NCBI GenBank assembly: GCA_014084085.1
Contig: NPFB01000077.1
Span: 82,914-146,913 of the forward strand
Reading direction: 5' to 3'
Origin: Hondaea fermentalgiana
Lineage: Eukaryota; Sar; Bigyra; Thraustochytrida; Thraustochytriidae
Length of the DNA stretch: 64,000 nt
Position 1 is the stretch's first letter. Each line of letters begins with the position of its first letter. A program made the position numbers and the translations under genes. Shown in pieces: positions 49,294 through 58,161 of the stretch. Under the pieces are notes generated by a model. The model was not told where the DNA came from, did not search any database, and saw nothing but the letters and a program-made list of their open reading frames with translations.

Positions 49294-50829
49294 TTACAGT
49301 CGGGCGAGCAACTTGCGAGGATGCATCGCATGGCGAAGTGCTTGCAGACCAGCCAAGGCATCCTCTCCCGAAGGCAAAAGAGCGCGTAGAGAGTGGAGGC
49401 CATGCTTGATTTCGTCAAGGTCGAGAAGGTCCCAGAGAAGGTGCGAAAGAACTCTTCGGGGCTTGGGACGCTTGAGAGAGATTGCAATGAGATCTCTTCC
49501 GGCAGTCTCGAGTTCCTCGAGCAGCTCATCGCTCGTCATAAGGTCGTCAACAAGACCGCGCTCCTTGGCTTGTGACGCAAGCCAGGCCTCCCCGGTGGCA
49601 GAGGACTCAATGTCCTTGACGGCAGGACGGTTTGATGTGACGTGCTGTTTGAAGGCATCGTGGATGGCCTCGAGCTCCTCGCGAAACTTGTCCATTCCCT
49701 CCTCGGTGTTTTCTGCAAGCGTGTGGACGGTGCGCTTGTAACGCCCGGCCGTGAACAACAGATAATCAATACCGATGCGGTCCTTGAGCAGACGGTTAAA
49801 GTTGGGGATCTCGGCGACCACGCCAATAGATCCGATGAGGGCAAAGGGCGCTGCAACGATGCGGTCCGCGCAGCAGGCCATCATGTAGCCACCGCTGGCG
49901 GCAATCTCATCGATGCAGACCGTGACCTTGATCCCTGCTTTGCGAAGACGAAGAAGATGGGAGGCAGCAAGACCATAGTCTGTCACGGAGCCTCCAGGCG
50001 AGGCCAGACGAATGACGATCTCGTCGTATTCGGAGGCAGCCTTGAGAAGGAAGGACACAGCGTCGCGCAAGAAAGAGACCCACTCGACGGTACCGGAAGG
50101 CACGCGGCGGTCCCAGTCGCCCTCTCCGATGTCCTCTGCGTCGCCAATGCTTTCGTAGTCTGAAAAGTCAAGTACAAAGACGGTGCGTCCAAGCGACTGC
50201 AGCACCTTGCGTGGAGATTTACCGGCTTGAAGATCCTCGCGAACGCGATCCTCGAGATCCTTTTCCTTTGCAAGAAGACGCTCGCGCCTCTCTTGGCGCT
50301 GCTTCTCGTACGCTTCGTGGAAGAGCTCCTGGATGTCGGCAGGGAACCAAAAGGGGGAGAAGCCGACGTTGGCTTCCATTCGCTCGACCTCGGCGCGCCA
50401 GCGTCGATTGAGCACTTTGAAGTCGAAGACGCTGGCCGCATCGTCTGCGCGGAGGCGCGCATGCGTGGGCGCAAATGGCACAAAGGCTTCGGGCTTTGTC
50501 TCCCAGAGTGCAGGCGCCAGGAGCCCGGCGCCCGCCGCGGCGCAGACAACGCCCAGTGTATCGACTCTGGCGGCACTGCGCGTTGTGGACACGATCTTGG
50601 CGCGGTGCTGCCAGGAGACGAGCGCGGCCCCGGCCACGAGCGCGCCGACGCCGGCCGCCTTGCGCCTGCGGCTCACGACTGGCGTCGCCGCGAGTTCGCG
50701 CCGCTCCTGCGCTGCCCACGACTCGCGCTCCGCGACCTCGCCGACCTCGCCGACCTCGCCGGGCTCGCCGGGCTCGCCGCCAGCGTCGCCGGCGCCGTGC
50801 CCATCCCTAGCTTCCTCTGCTGCACTCAT
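49294..50829 (-). CDS. SohB/SppA-type S49 serine peptidase
   Basis: 511 residues, ATG start. A Ser-Lys dyad protease of signal-peptide-peptidase type, acting on membrane-embedded or released peptides. The N-terminal ~75 residues are charged and carry two hydrophobic segments (GVGALVAGAALVSW; LGVVCAAAGAGLL). The S49 domain spans about 215-430: EWVSFLRDAVSFLL, EIVIRLASPGGSVTDYGLAASHLLRLRKAG, catalytic Ser312 in IAASGGYMMACCADRI, SIGVV, and the Lys365 of GRYKRTVHTL. The Ser-Lys spacing of 53 fits the family. The shape resembles bacterial SohB with its single S49 domain. It may be organellar (plastid-derived or mitochondrial) or in the endomembranes; the N terminus does not decide. Confidence 0.9.
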   Translation of the reverse strand: MSAAEEARDGHGAGDAGGEPGEPGEVGEVGEVAERESWAAQERRELAATPVVSRRRKAAGVGALVAGAALVSWQHRAKIVSTTRSAARVDTLGVVCAAAGAGLLAPALWETKPEAFVPFAPTHARLRADDAASVFDFKVLNRRWRAEVERMEANVGFSPFWFPADIQELFHEAYEKQRQERRERLLAKEKDLEDRVREDLQAGKSPRKVLQSLGRTVFVLDFSDYESIGDAEDIGEGDWDRRVPSGTVEWVSFLRDAVSFLLKAASEYDEIVIRLASPGGSVTDYGLAASHLLRLRKAGIKVTVCIDEIAASGGYMMACCADRIVAAPFALIGSIGVVAEIPNFNRLLKDRIGIDYLLFTAGRYKRTVHTLAENTEEGMDKFREELEAIHDAFKQHVTSNRPAVKDIESSATGEAWLASQAKERGLVDDLMTSDELLEELETAGRDLIAISLKRPKPRRVLSHLLWDLLDLDEIKHGLHSLRALLPSGEDALAGLQALRHAMHPRKLLARL

Positions 50830-51274
50830 GTCGTCGCGCGCGAGAGCCTTGTCAAGACGTTTTGCGCGATTGCGCGCGAAGCCTCGTCGCCTCGCCTCCG
50901 AGTCATCTGGAAGAGACTCGACGAGGAGGGCTCATCGGGGAAGACAAAAGGGGCCGCCTCGGGAAACCGCAACTGTCGCACTGTCCATTGGGGCATGCAC
51001 ACCTACTGCAGCAAGACTCTTGCTTGCCGAGACAAAAACCTCTTTTCTGCATAGAACTGCACTGCAGTGCATTGCAGGGCAGTGCATTGCACCATCAAAA
51101 TCGTAAACTCTGTCTTACTTGTGAACGTTAAGATCAAGTGCCCACCAGGGACTGACGCTGGCATCGCAAGATCAAGCGAGCGAGTGAGTTCTGCTGCGGC
51201 TTGGGGTTCTTTCCTCTTGCCCTCGGAACGGCTCTGTCAACGAGGTCGCAGTGCCGCGGTCCTGGGGGAGATGG
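50830..51274. other. Intergenic region
   Basis: About 445 bp upstream of the SohB-like gene and downstream of the dehydrogenase gene. It contains an imperfect GCATTGCA/GCAGTGCA run (51058-51090). No gene seen. Confidence 0.5.
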
Positions 51275-52320
51275 CTACAACTTGGATGACTTGGGAGCCC
51301 GTACGAGCGCACGACCGCGTTTGTTGAGCTCTTTGCCACCAGCAGAGGCGAGGTCTGCCATGGAGGGAGGCTCAGAGCCCGCAACGACTTGATATCTAGA
51401 AAAGTCCTCCATGCCATTCTCGCGGAGCAGTTCTTCGTCGATGCAAGTATGGCCAGAGTGATTGAGGCCCTTGGAGATGAGGAGAAGCACGCAGTCACTG
51501 ATGATGGTTGCCTTGCGCCACATGTCCGGAGTGCCGAGCTTGTGGTTTTTGGAAGCGAGGCTCTCGATGACGGTGCGCGGCCAAAGCGAGTTTCCAGCGA
51601 CAACACCAGGATACTCTTGTCCTGCTCCAAGCGCGACGAGGGTCATGCCGAACTTTGAAATATAGTACGCCGTGTGGCCTGCGAGCCGCTGGGTGCTCAA
51701 GGGCGGGCTCATGTTGATGACATGGCCATAGCCGTTCTTTACCATGTGTGGCAAGCAAGCCTTGGTCATCATAAAGGTGCCGCGCGTGTTGACCTCGTAA
51801 ATGAGGTCGGCGCGCTTCATGGGCGTGTCAACAATGTCATGCCACCAAAGGCTGCTCGCATTGTTGATGAGAATGTCGATGCGGCCAAATGTTTTCATGG
51901 TCAGGTCGATGCACGCCTGCACGTCTTCCTCGCTGCGCACATCAACCTTGACGGGCAAGGCCTGCACGCCGAGCTCCTCGCATTCCTTGGCGACGGTATA
52001 GATTGTACCTGGCAGCGTAGGGTGTGGCTCTGTGGTTTTGGCTGCAATGACCACGTTGCACCCAAGCTTGGCAAGTGCGAGCACGCACTCGCGGCCAATG
52101 CCGCGGCTGGCGCCTGTGCAAATGACCACGCGGCCCTTGACGCTGTGTGTTGGTTGCCCGCGCGCGAGCACTCGTCAGTTCTGTCCATGTTCCCGCCGCT
52201 ACAACAACAACCCACGAATCATCAGCCATGCACTTTTGCACGACGTCGGGCTGCGTCCGCGCGCTCACGAGCCCGCGCGAAAACTTACTCGGGTCGAAGA
52301 AGCGCTTCGTCGAAGACCAT
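51275..52320 (-). CDS. HSDL2-like short-chain dehydrogenase, 2 exons
   Basis: NAD(P)-dependent oxidoreductase of the classical SDR fold, closest by eye to hydroxysteroid-dehydrogenase-like protein 2. The long frame begins only with GTG and has a stop just upstream. I propose exon 1 52320-52289 (ATG in CACCATGGTC context) joined to 52142-51275. The 146-bp intron (GTAAGT ... CACAG, phase 2) gives 299 residues starting MVFDEALLRPDVKGRVVICTG. Motifs: TGASRGIG (20-27), DVRSEEDV, INNASS (~103-108), SPPL with the active-site Ser region, Y170-x3-K174 (AYYISK), ALWPRT-like NSLWPRT. The match extends to HSDL2-specific AAKTTEPHPTLPGTIYT. It lacks the C-terminal SCP2 sterol-carrier domain of animal HSDL2. 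Confidence 0.88.
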
Positions 52321-52851
52321 GGTGGCGAGATCTGCTCTTGGTCACGTGAGATGGCTTTGCGGTTCTGCTTTTCGTCGTGAGGTATAGCTTTGCAGTTCCA
52401 GACAAGACCAAGCTTGGCTTTGCAGGCGATTGCAGGACTTTTTTGGTCCAAAGGGGAGTGACGGACAGTGCGCCTACAGGGATGGGAATGAGCCTTTGCA
52501 GAGGCTGACCGAGAGCGAGAGTGCGGGCAACGGGGTAGGGGCGCGGGGGGCAGGAGGAGGCCAAAATTGGCCTTTGCCACTGGCCAAAGCGCTTAATTTT
52601 GGTGGCGACATGAGTTGGCGCGTATTCGTCTTATAAAATGTAAAGAGTTTTCCGGTACTCACCATCATGTCGCCAGACTTTGCGTTTTCTCCATTGGTAT
52701 GCGATTGAAACACGCGCGCTTGCAAGATATTCGCTTCGGCACTCTCCTCGTTGAGCTTTTTATCAACGACATTTTCTTCAACGATTTTGCCAAACAGAAA
52801 AGAAGAGCAGATCTACAGGCAAATGAGGGAAAACATTTCGATGCTAGACTA
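52321..52851. other. Intergenic region
   Basis: About 530 bp upstream of the dehydrogenase and downstream of the MRH lectin gene. It contains four to five repeats of GCTTTGCAG/TTTGCAG(T/A)-like words near 52352-52440 and GCCAAA-like palindromic words (52561-52590). No gene seen. Confidence 0.45.
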
Positions 52852-54462
52852 CTACGCCTCGGCCGGGAGACAGGTCACACGTTCGCCTTGATCTTCAGGT
52901 GGATTGAAGAGTGCATGTTGACAAAGAAGGTGCGTGTGGAAAGTGACAACGTACTGACAAGAGGCGACCTCTTCTACAGATAATATACGATGCGTCTCAC
53001 CTGCCCTCTCCGAGGTCCTATCACAGACGAATCGAACGAGAGTCGTCCGAGTGCGCGCATCCTGAGAGACATCACAAGAAGATCCACCCGCATAAACTTG
53101 GACAACGGCCGGGTTACGCGGATCTCTGTCGACGTAAAGTAGTGTTCGCGCATTGACCTCCTTTTCGAGCTTCATTCCGCTCGAGAGCCTCGAGGGGATC
53201 TTGAACGACTTGTCTGCGCGAAAGATGCCAAGACTGTACTCTGATGTTCGCTCCACGCTTCTCTGTCCCTTTGACGTCACGGACTCCTCCATGTGGAATT
53301 GTGAAACATCGCGTTCCACGCAGAGACTATAGGACCACCAATCGATCGTATCCTGGAAACAGAGCCCTGAAAGAGAGCGCAAGATCGTCCAGGCATCGGT
53401 GGAGCCGCGCGGCACAAAACCAACGTCGCAGAGTGTGCGCGTGCACATGGTCACGGTGTAGCTACAGACTTGGTTCTCTGTGAGAGACTCAAGCTGGTAG
53501 TCCATGCCGCTAGGGCCCTTGAGGTGCGGGCAGCAAAAGTAGACCACTCGTGAGACGCGTGGCTTGCCCGTTTCGTCGCAGGGCTGTCCGTCTACAAAGT
53601 GGTGGACGACTGCGAGAGCTACTTGTTTGTCAGAGCCTTGACTATCGGACGTGAGGATTGACGAAGCATCAGGATTAAAAGTGCCTAGGCTCCACGTGAC
53701 ACCGGCTTTGGCGCGCGAAGTTCCGTGGTACTGGAAGACGCCATTCTTATGGCAAACATCGTAAGACCAGTACCCTTTTCGAATAGAGATACATTTACCT
53801 TCGAGCGGCTGCAGCGCCGCCTCTGCGACGGGTACCGTCGGCAAGTCTGTCGTGGCTCCAGACGTCGTGCGTCGACCTCCTCCCGGGTGCGCCGTGGTAT
53901 GGTCATCATAATCAGCGACTGAGAATTTGCACTCGAAGGAGGTGCCATCGGCGCTTTTCATTTGCCATGCCCCTTTTGGCGAGGATTGAGAGCCGCCGAG
54001 GACGACTTGTACGCCACCGCGATCTTGAAGTTTGCGAAGCAGGAAGTTTGATCGGGTTTGATACGCATTCAAATCATTGTCGCGAGAATCAAGATCCCCT
54101 TCGTCATCATCCTCGTCTTCATCGTAGTCGTCCTCATCGTAATCATCTTCATCCTCATCCTCATCCTCATCCTCATCGTCCTGATCGCCATCGTCGTCGT
54201 CGTCGTCGTCGTCATCTTGTGCGTAATCGTCGTTTCCATCCTCGTTCTCGTCAGCAGAGTTTCCGTAGCTCTCACGGGAGCGCCGCTGGTCTCCTTTTTG
54301 CAGCGACGACGCAGGTACCTTGGCGTCGGCGCCTGCAGGACTACGCAAAACGAGAACCAGAATAAGGACTGCTGCGAAGAGCAACGGCAGACGCCCGCAA
54401 GCTGTCACCGCGTTTCGTCTTCGTCTCCTCGTCGCCCGTTGCCGAAGCTGCGCCGTGCTCAT
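52852..54462 (-). CDS. ER lectin with two MRH domains (OS-9/XTP3-B/erlectin type)
   Basis: 536 residues. Probably binds trimmed N-glycans on misfolded glycoproteins for ER-associated degradation. Signal sequence: LPLLFAAVLILVLVL (~25-45). An extremely acidic Asp/Glu run (~80-125) follows; such runs can bind calcium. Two MRH domains follow. MRH1 (~225-345): GKCISIRKGYWSYDVC, FQYHGT, CDETGKPRVSRVVYFCC, ENQVCSYTVTMCTRTLC. MRH2 (~370-520): CFQDTIDWWSYSLC, SQFHMEE, RTTLVRFVCD, EEVASCQYVVTFHTHLLC. In both, the Gln, Arg, Glu and Tyr that bind mannose in this fold appear to be present. Two MRH domains are typical of XTP3-B/erlectin. No HDEL/KDEL signal at the C terminus. Confidence 0.9.
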   Translation of the reverse strand: MSTAQLRQRATRRRRRNAVTACGRLPLLFAAVLILVLVLRSPAGADAKVPASSLQKGDQRRSRESYGNSADENEDGNDDYAQDDDDDDDDDGDQDDEDEDEDEDEDDYDEDDYDEDEDDDEGDLDSRDNDLNAYQTRSNFLLRKLQDRGGVQVVLGGSQSSPKGAWQMKSADGTSFECKFSVADYDDHTTAHPGGGRRTTSGATTDLPTVPVAEAALQPLEGKCISIRKGYWSYDVCHKNGVFQYHGTSRAKAGVTWSLGTFNPDASSILTSDSQGSDKQVALAVVHHFVDGQPCDETGKPRVSRVVYFCCPHLKGPSGMDYQLESLTENQVCSYTVTMCTRTLCDVGFVPRGSTDAWTILRSLSGLCFQDTIDWWSYSLCVERDVSQFHMEESVTSKGQRSVERTSEYSLGIFRADKSFKIPSRLSSGMKLEKEVNARTLLYVDRDPRNPAVVQVYAGGSSCDVSQDARTRTTLVRFVCDRTSERAGETHRILSVEEVASCQYVVTFHTHLLCQHALFNPPEDQGERVTCLPAEA

Positions 54463-54839
54463 CTTCGCTGTTTTTTCAGAAGATCAAAGACGCCTTCTCT
54501 TAGCGCGAGCGCCGGGCGCAGGTGGAGACAAGGGCTCGACTCGCCGCGTGCGTGCGTGCGCTTCGATCCCAGATCTCCCCTATCTCTGGCGAGCCAGGAA
54601 CGGGGCTTTCTTTCCCTGACCCCGGTAGAGTTTGCTTGCTTTTGTTCGTAGTTGGTTTGCGAAGCAACAGAGCTGCAGCGTGGTAGTCGTCGTTCCTGGC
54701 AGGCAAACGTGCTCGGCATCCGAGACCGCTTCGCACGACGACACTCCGGAGCAGAACCCCCGCGGTCGAGAACGTCTGTTCGGACGCAGCGTCTAGCCCC
54801 GCTTTCGGCTCGCGCGCGACGGTAGACGACTTGCGGAGA
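54463..54839. other. Divergent intergenic region
   Basis: 377 bp separating the divergent MRH lectin and DUF423 genes. GC-rich. No repeat or gene stands out. Confidence 0.5.
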
Positions 54840-55199
54840 ATGAGACCCATCGTCCTCGCCGGTATCTCGGGCGCCCTGGCCATCGTGACGGGCGCCTTTG
54901 GAGCGCACGCGCTCCGCGGCAAGGTTGATGACCGCATGGCCAAGGTCTGGGAGACCGCGTCGCACTACCATTTGGTGAACAGCGTGGCGATGCTCGTGGC
55001 AGCGAAGATGGTCAAGGAGGTTCCCGGCGGCGCGGCCGCGCAACCGAGGAACTTGCCCGTGACCCTTTTCGCTGCGGGCATTACGCTCTTTTCGGGATCG
55101 CTCTACGCCATGGTCCTCACGGGCGAAACCAAGCTGGGTATGATCACTCCCATTGGCGGCTTCACATTGATTGCCGCGTGGTTATCTCTCATTTTTTAG
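54840..55199 (+). CDS. TMEM256 / DUF423 (YgdD) family membrane protein
   Basis: 119 residues from the ATG at 54840; the open frame begins nine bases earlier at a TTG. Small four-helix membrane protein conserved from bacteria to animals, of unknown function; human TMEM256 is often mitochondrial. Family features: GALAIVTGAFGAHALRGKV, a hydrophilic D.RMAKVWETASHYHLVNSVAMLV block, then FAAGITLFSGSLYAMVLTG and the C-terminal LGMITPIGGFTLIAAWL. Complete and normal length. Confidence 0.9.
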   Translation: MRPIVLAGISGALAIVTGAFGAHALRGKVDDRMAKVWETASHYHLVNSVAMLVAAKMVKEVPGGAAAQPRNLPVTLFAAGITLFSGSLYAMVLTGETKLGMITPIGGFTLIAAWLSLIF

Positions 55200-55556
55200 T
55201 TCGAACTCGATTCTTGATCGAAGTGAAGAAACAAGCAAGACTGCTTGGGTCCTTGGGGCTCACGTCCTTTGATGAGCCGAAAAGATGCTTGTTTATCGAC
55301 GGTTTTTGATAAAATATCAATTCTGATCTTTTCTATCTGGCGCGTATGATACGTAAGACGATTTAGGAGCAAAACACACCAGAAGCCCAACTCGCTGTCA
55401 ATTCGTCCACCAGTCGGTATACATTCATAATTCTTGAAGAAAACACCTCATCGGCCGGCCGCATCAATCAATTGTTTCAGAATCAACATCGATAAGAACA
55501 TCATAAGTGATTACGTCACGCGAATCAGGCAGGAGCAAAGCAAGCTGGCTCTTTCA
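55200..55556. other. Convergent AT-rich 3' intergenic region
   Basis: About 360 bp between the DUF423 gene and the multi-pass membrane gene. AT-rich, no gene seen. Confidence 0.6.
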
Positions 55557-56298
55557 TTACGCCTTCTGGTACTGCGCAGCCAAGCAAAAGGACAGCAAGC
55601 AGAAGAAGATGAGGACGCAGCCAAAAAAGTAGCTCCACCAGAACTTGTAAATCACCACTTCACCGCCAACAAGGTTCGAGAATGTCCAGGTGATCATGCC
55701 TTCGTCGCACGAATAGTAGGTTCCGTTGTCGCAAGCATCGCCCACGCGAATCCAAAAGTCTGTGTACACGTAAACGACCATGATGGCAACGGCGAGAAGA
55801 ATCATCATGACATTGGTGAACTTGACGATGCTCAGACCCTTGCCGCTACTGCAGCTAAAGCACATCTGAACGAGCGCAAGGGCGATGATGACGGCGCCGA
55901 GAATTGGCATGCCGACCCATTGCGCATCTTTCACGGTGACCACGTTTCCATCGTCATCTAGAGGTACACCTGCAGTCTGGATGTAGGTGTAGGGCACCTC
56001 GTCGTAGTCGTCTCCGGAGTACTTGGAGTAGCCGTAGTAGACGCCGTGGCCAAAGGTGGTGTCGCCCACTTTGAGGGCGGTCCAGCCAGGGGCCAGGTAC
56101 GCGAGAACCTGCAACGTGATGTCAGCGTGGACGCTGGTTCGTTAGCTTTCTGAGAACTCGTGGTTTTGTCTCAGCGCAGGCGCGAGCGCGCGATCGAGCA
56201 AGCACGCTGCGCGAGAGATCCTGCAAGTACAAGGCGGACGGACGTACCGAGCTCCCGAAGACCGAGGCGTTCATGACGAAGAGGGGGAGGTTGCCCAT
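55557..56298 (-). CDS. Multi-pass membrane protein, unknown family, 2 exons
   Basis: About 200 residues: exon 1 56298-56248 (ATG in GCAAAGATGGGC, 17 codons) joined to 56108-55557, with a 139-bp GTACGT...GTTGCAG phase-0 intron. The long frame by itself lacks an ATG start. Three strong hydrophobic segments are visible (VGMPILGAVIIALALVQMCF, TNVMMILLAVAIMVVYVYT, FWWSYFFGCVLIFFCLLSFCLA). A Tyr/Asp-rich, probably luminal region comes before them (GVYYGYSKYSGDDYDEV), and a short Cys loop (ACDNGTYYSC, with an N-glycosylation site) lies between the last two. The short tail ends YQKA. I do not recognise the family; its shape resembles tetraspan-like proteins. Confidence 0.65.
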
Positions 56299-56359
56299 CT
56301 TTGCGGAGTGAGGGTTTACGTGCGAGACTCGCTGCTACCGCTCTGCTTCCCTGCCGGCG

Positions 56360-56360
<1 letters not shown>

Positions 56361-56413
<53 letters not shown>
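56361..56413. repeat. (CTG)~17 repeat truncated by gap
   Basis: CTG/CAG units run directly into the N gap, so the true length is unknown. Confidence 0.95.
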
Positions 56414-56513
56414 NNNNNNNNNNNNNNNNNNNNNNNNNNNNNNNNNNNNNNNNNNNNNNNNNNNNNNNNNNNNNNNNNNNNNNNNNNNNNNNNNNNNNNN
56501 NNNNNNNNNNNNN
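56414..56513. other. Assembly gap 2 (100 N)
   Basis: Exactly 100 N at the end of a CTG tract, consistent with assembly collapse at a triplet repeat. Confidence 1.
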
Positions 56514-56773
56514 CGGCCGAGAGGCGCGCGGAGCAAGAAGCGGCCGGAGACGCGCGCAGAGGCCGCGCAGGCCTCGCCCGCCTCGACTTCTTCGCCCAGA
56601 ATCCTCCGGAGGAGACGCGCAGCCCGGCCAGCCGTGCACGTGCGTCGCTGGCTTTGCGCGGCGGTCTTGGATGCGCGAGGCGGGCATGGACTGCGAGCGA
56701 CGGCGACGGCGACGGCGACGGCGCGTACCTTCGGCACGCGCGTGTTGCGGGCGAGGGAGCGAGGGAGCGAGGA

Positions 56774-56803
56774 GTGCGTGCGTGCGTGCGTGCGTGCGTG
56801 CGT
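56774..56803. repeat. (GTGC)n microsatellite
   Basis: About seven TGCG/GTGC units. Confidence 0.9.
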
Positions 56804-56963
56804 GGTGAGGGAGATGAGGTGAGATGAGATGAGACGAGATGATGAGGGGACAGAATGTCCAGCGCCGGGAGCGAGGCCCGCGGGGTCGCGGCGGGCGAGG
56901 GCTCCCTGGAGCTCGCTGTGGAAGCGCGAGTCCTGGCGGGCGAGAGCGAGCCCGAGGAGCGGA

Positions 56964-57034
56964 GTCTAGTCTGGCCTGGTCTGGCCTGGTCTGGCCTGGC
57001 CTGGCGTGGGCTGGCGTGGGCTGGTCTGGCCTGG
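56964..57034. repeat. (CTGGT/CTGGC)n pentanucleotide array
   Basis: About fourteen CTGGY units with a few changes, similar in kind to the arrays at 20865 and 41211. Confidence 0.9.
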
Positions 57035-57199
57035 AGAGGAGCCTAGGAGGAGGAGGATGTGCGCTCGAGCTCGAGGAGAGACGCACGCGCCGCCACCGCC
57101 GCGTCGACGAGTCGAAGGCGTGCGCAGGTTGGTGGGTCGGTAATCCTGTCGATGGTGGCCCTGCGGGTCGACGGCGGCGAGCCGGCTCGCGGTGGCGAG

Positions 57200-57313
57200 A
57201 TGGCTGATTTGCGACAGTACTATAATACAGGTTACTCCCTTGCTATCGAGCTCGATCTTGGTGGGCTGCTGTCTGCAGTGGCAGCAGTCGCAGCACTCCT
57301 CGTTGTGATGTAG
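57200..57313 (+). CDS. Possible 37-residue membrane micropeptide
   Basis: ATG 57200 in a GCGAGATGGCTG context, stop 57311-57313. The peptide begins MADLRQYYNTGYSLAIELD and ends in one hydrophobic helix (LGGLLSAVAAVAALLVVM), like a tail-anchored mini-protein. The codon pattern and composition differ from the low-complexity DNA upstream. No homologue recognised; it could be chance, a uORF, or an exon. Confidence 0.3.
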   Translation: MADLRQYYNTGYSLAIELDLGGLLSAVAAVAALLVVM

Positions 57314-57489
57314 TACGATGCCTTTTCCGGGGCCTCTGCATCCGTACAGTCCAGCTAGGAAAAACGAACAAATTCCTCTTTTGTCTCACTATACTTGCGT
57401 ATACTACGTATACGTAGTATACTACTGCTGGCTGCAGCTGCTGTCAGAGGTGTGTGTTGAGTTGAGAGCGCTCTCACTGCAAGGCAGAG

Positions 57490-58161
57490 ATGTGGCTGCC
57501 GGAGTGCGCCATGGCGTCGCGCGAGGCGCTGCGGCGCGCGGTGGCGGCGGAGCGGGAGTTCTGGGCGTCGCAAGGCGGCAGCGCGGAGGGCGAGCGAAAA
57601 AACGCTCTGACTTCGAACCAGCAGGTGCGGCGAGAGCGCGGCGAGCACTACGACGGCGCCTGCGGCGCTTGCGTTGCGCGGAAACGCTGGTGCGGATTTG
57701 CGCACCGCGCCAAGCAGTTTTCGAAAAAGTCGGCACGCGCGCGCCGAGAGCTTGCGGAGAATGATGAGTTTGTACGAGCGCAGAAACGCGTGCTTGTGGG
57801 CAGGCTCGAGCCGTCGGCAAAGGTGGCTTTTTTCAAGCTCTGCGCCCGCTTAGAGAAACACTTTGCGCGGCAACCCTTGAACGCTGCACGAGACCCACGT
57901 CGCCACCTGATTTCGGAAAACGGAGTCAAGACTGTGTCACGCGAAGAGATTGCGCGCATTTTTGAGGTCGCTGGAGTCGTCTTGGAGGACGTGGAGCTGT
58001 CCGTCTTGCTTCCGAGTTTGCGTCCTGGCACTCAAAAGAAACGAATCATGCGCGCGCCTCGCGAAGAGGTCTTGCGAATGTTTTGCGCTACTAATGCTTA
58101 TCCAATCGAGACGAACCGCTTCATGATGCAAGTAAATGGACTTCGTTCTCATCCAAGCTAG
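57490..58161 (+). CDS. Basic protein of unknown family, possible degenerate EF-hands
   Basis: 223 residues from ATG 57490; a second in-frame ATG at 57511 (GCCATGGCG) has a better context and may be the real start. The N-terminal 80 residues are rich in Arg/Ala/Lys with a CGACVARKRWC cluster. The C-terminal half (about 110-205) is helical: VAFFKLCARLEKHF, then TVSREEIARIFEVAGVVLEDVELSVLLPSL, then APREEVLRMFC. The helix-loop-helix spacing resembles paired EF-hands without intact calcium loops. No family identified. Confidence 0.5.
   Translation: MWLPECAMASREALRRAVAAEREFWASQGGSAEGERKNALTSNQQVRRERGEHYDGACGACVARKRWCGFAHRAKQFSKKSARARRELAENDEFVRAQKRVLVGRLEPSAKVAFFKLCARLEKHFARQPLNAARDPRRHLISENGVKTVSREEIARIFEVAGVVLEDVELSVLLPSLRPGTQKKRIMRAPREEVLRMFCATNAYPIETNRFMMQVNGLRSHPS

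Larger units (their letters stand above)
56299..57199. other. GC-rich repeat region with assembly gap
   Basis: Upstream of the multi-pass membrane gene. It contains a CTG tract, a 100-N gap, GTGC tetranucleotides and CTGGC/CTGGT arrays. Long frames through it (poly-Cys, poly-Leu, poly-Gln translations) are artefacts of the CTG tract and N run. Confidence 0.7.

Noticed and set aside
56301..57086. Poly-Leu, poly-Cys and poly-Gln frames across gap 2
   Set aside because: Products of the CTG tract read in different frames and through N; not genes.
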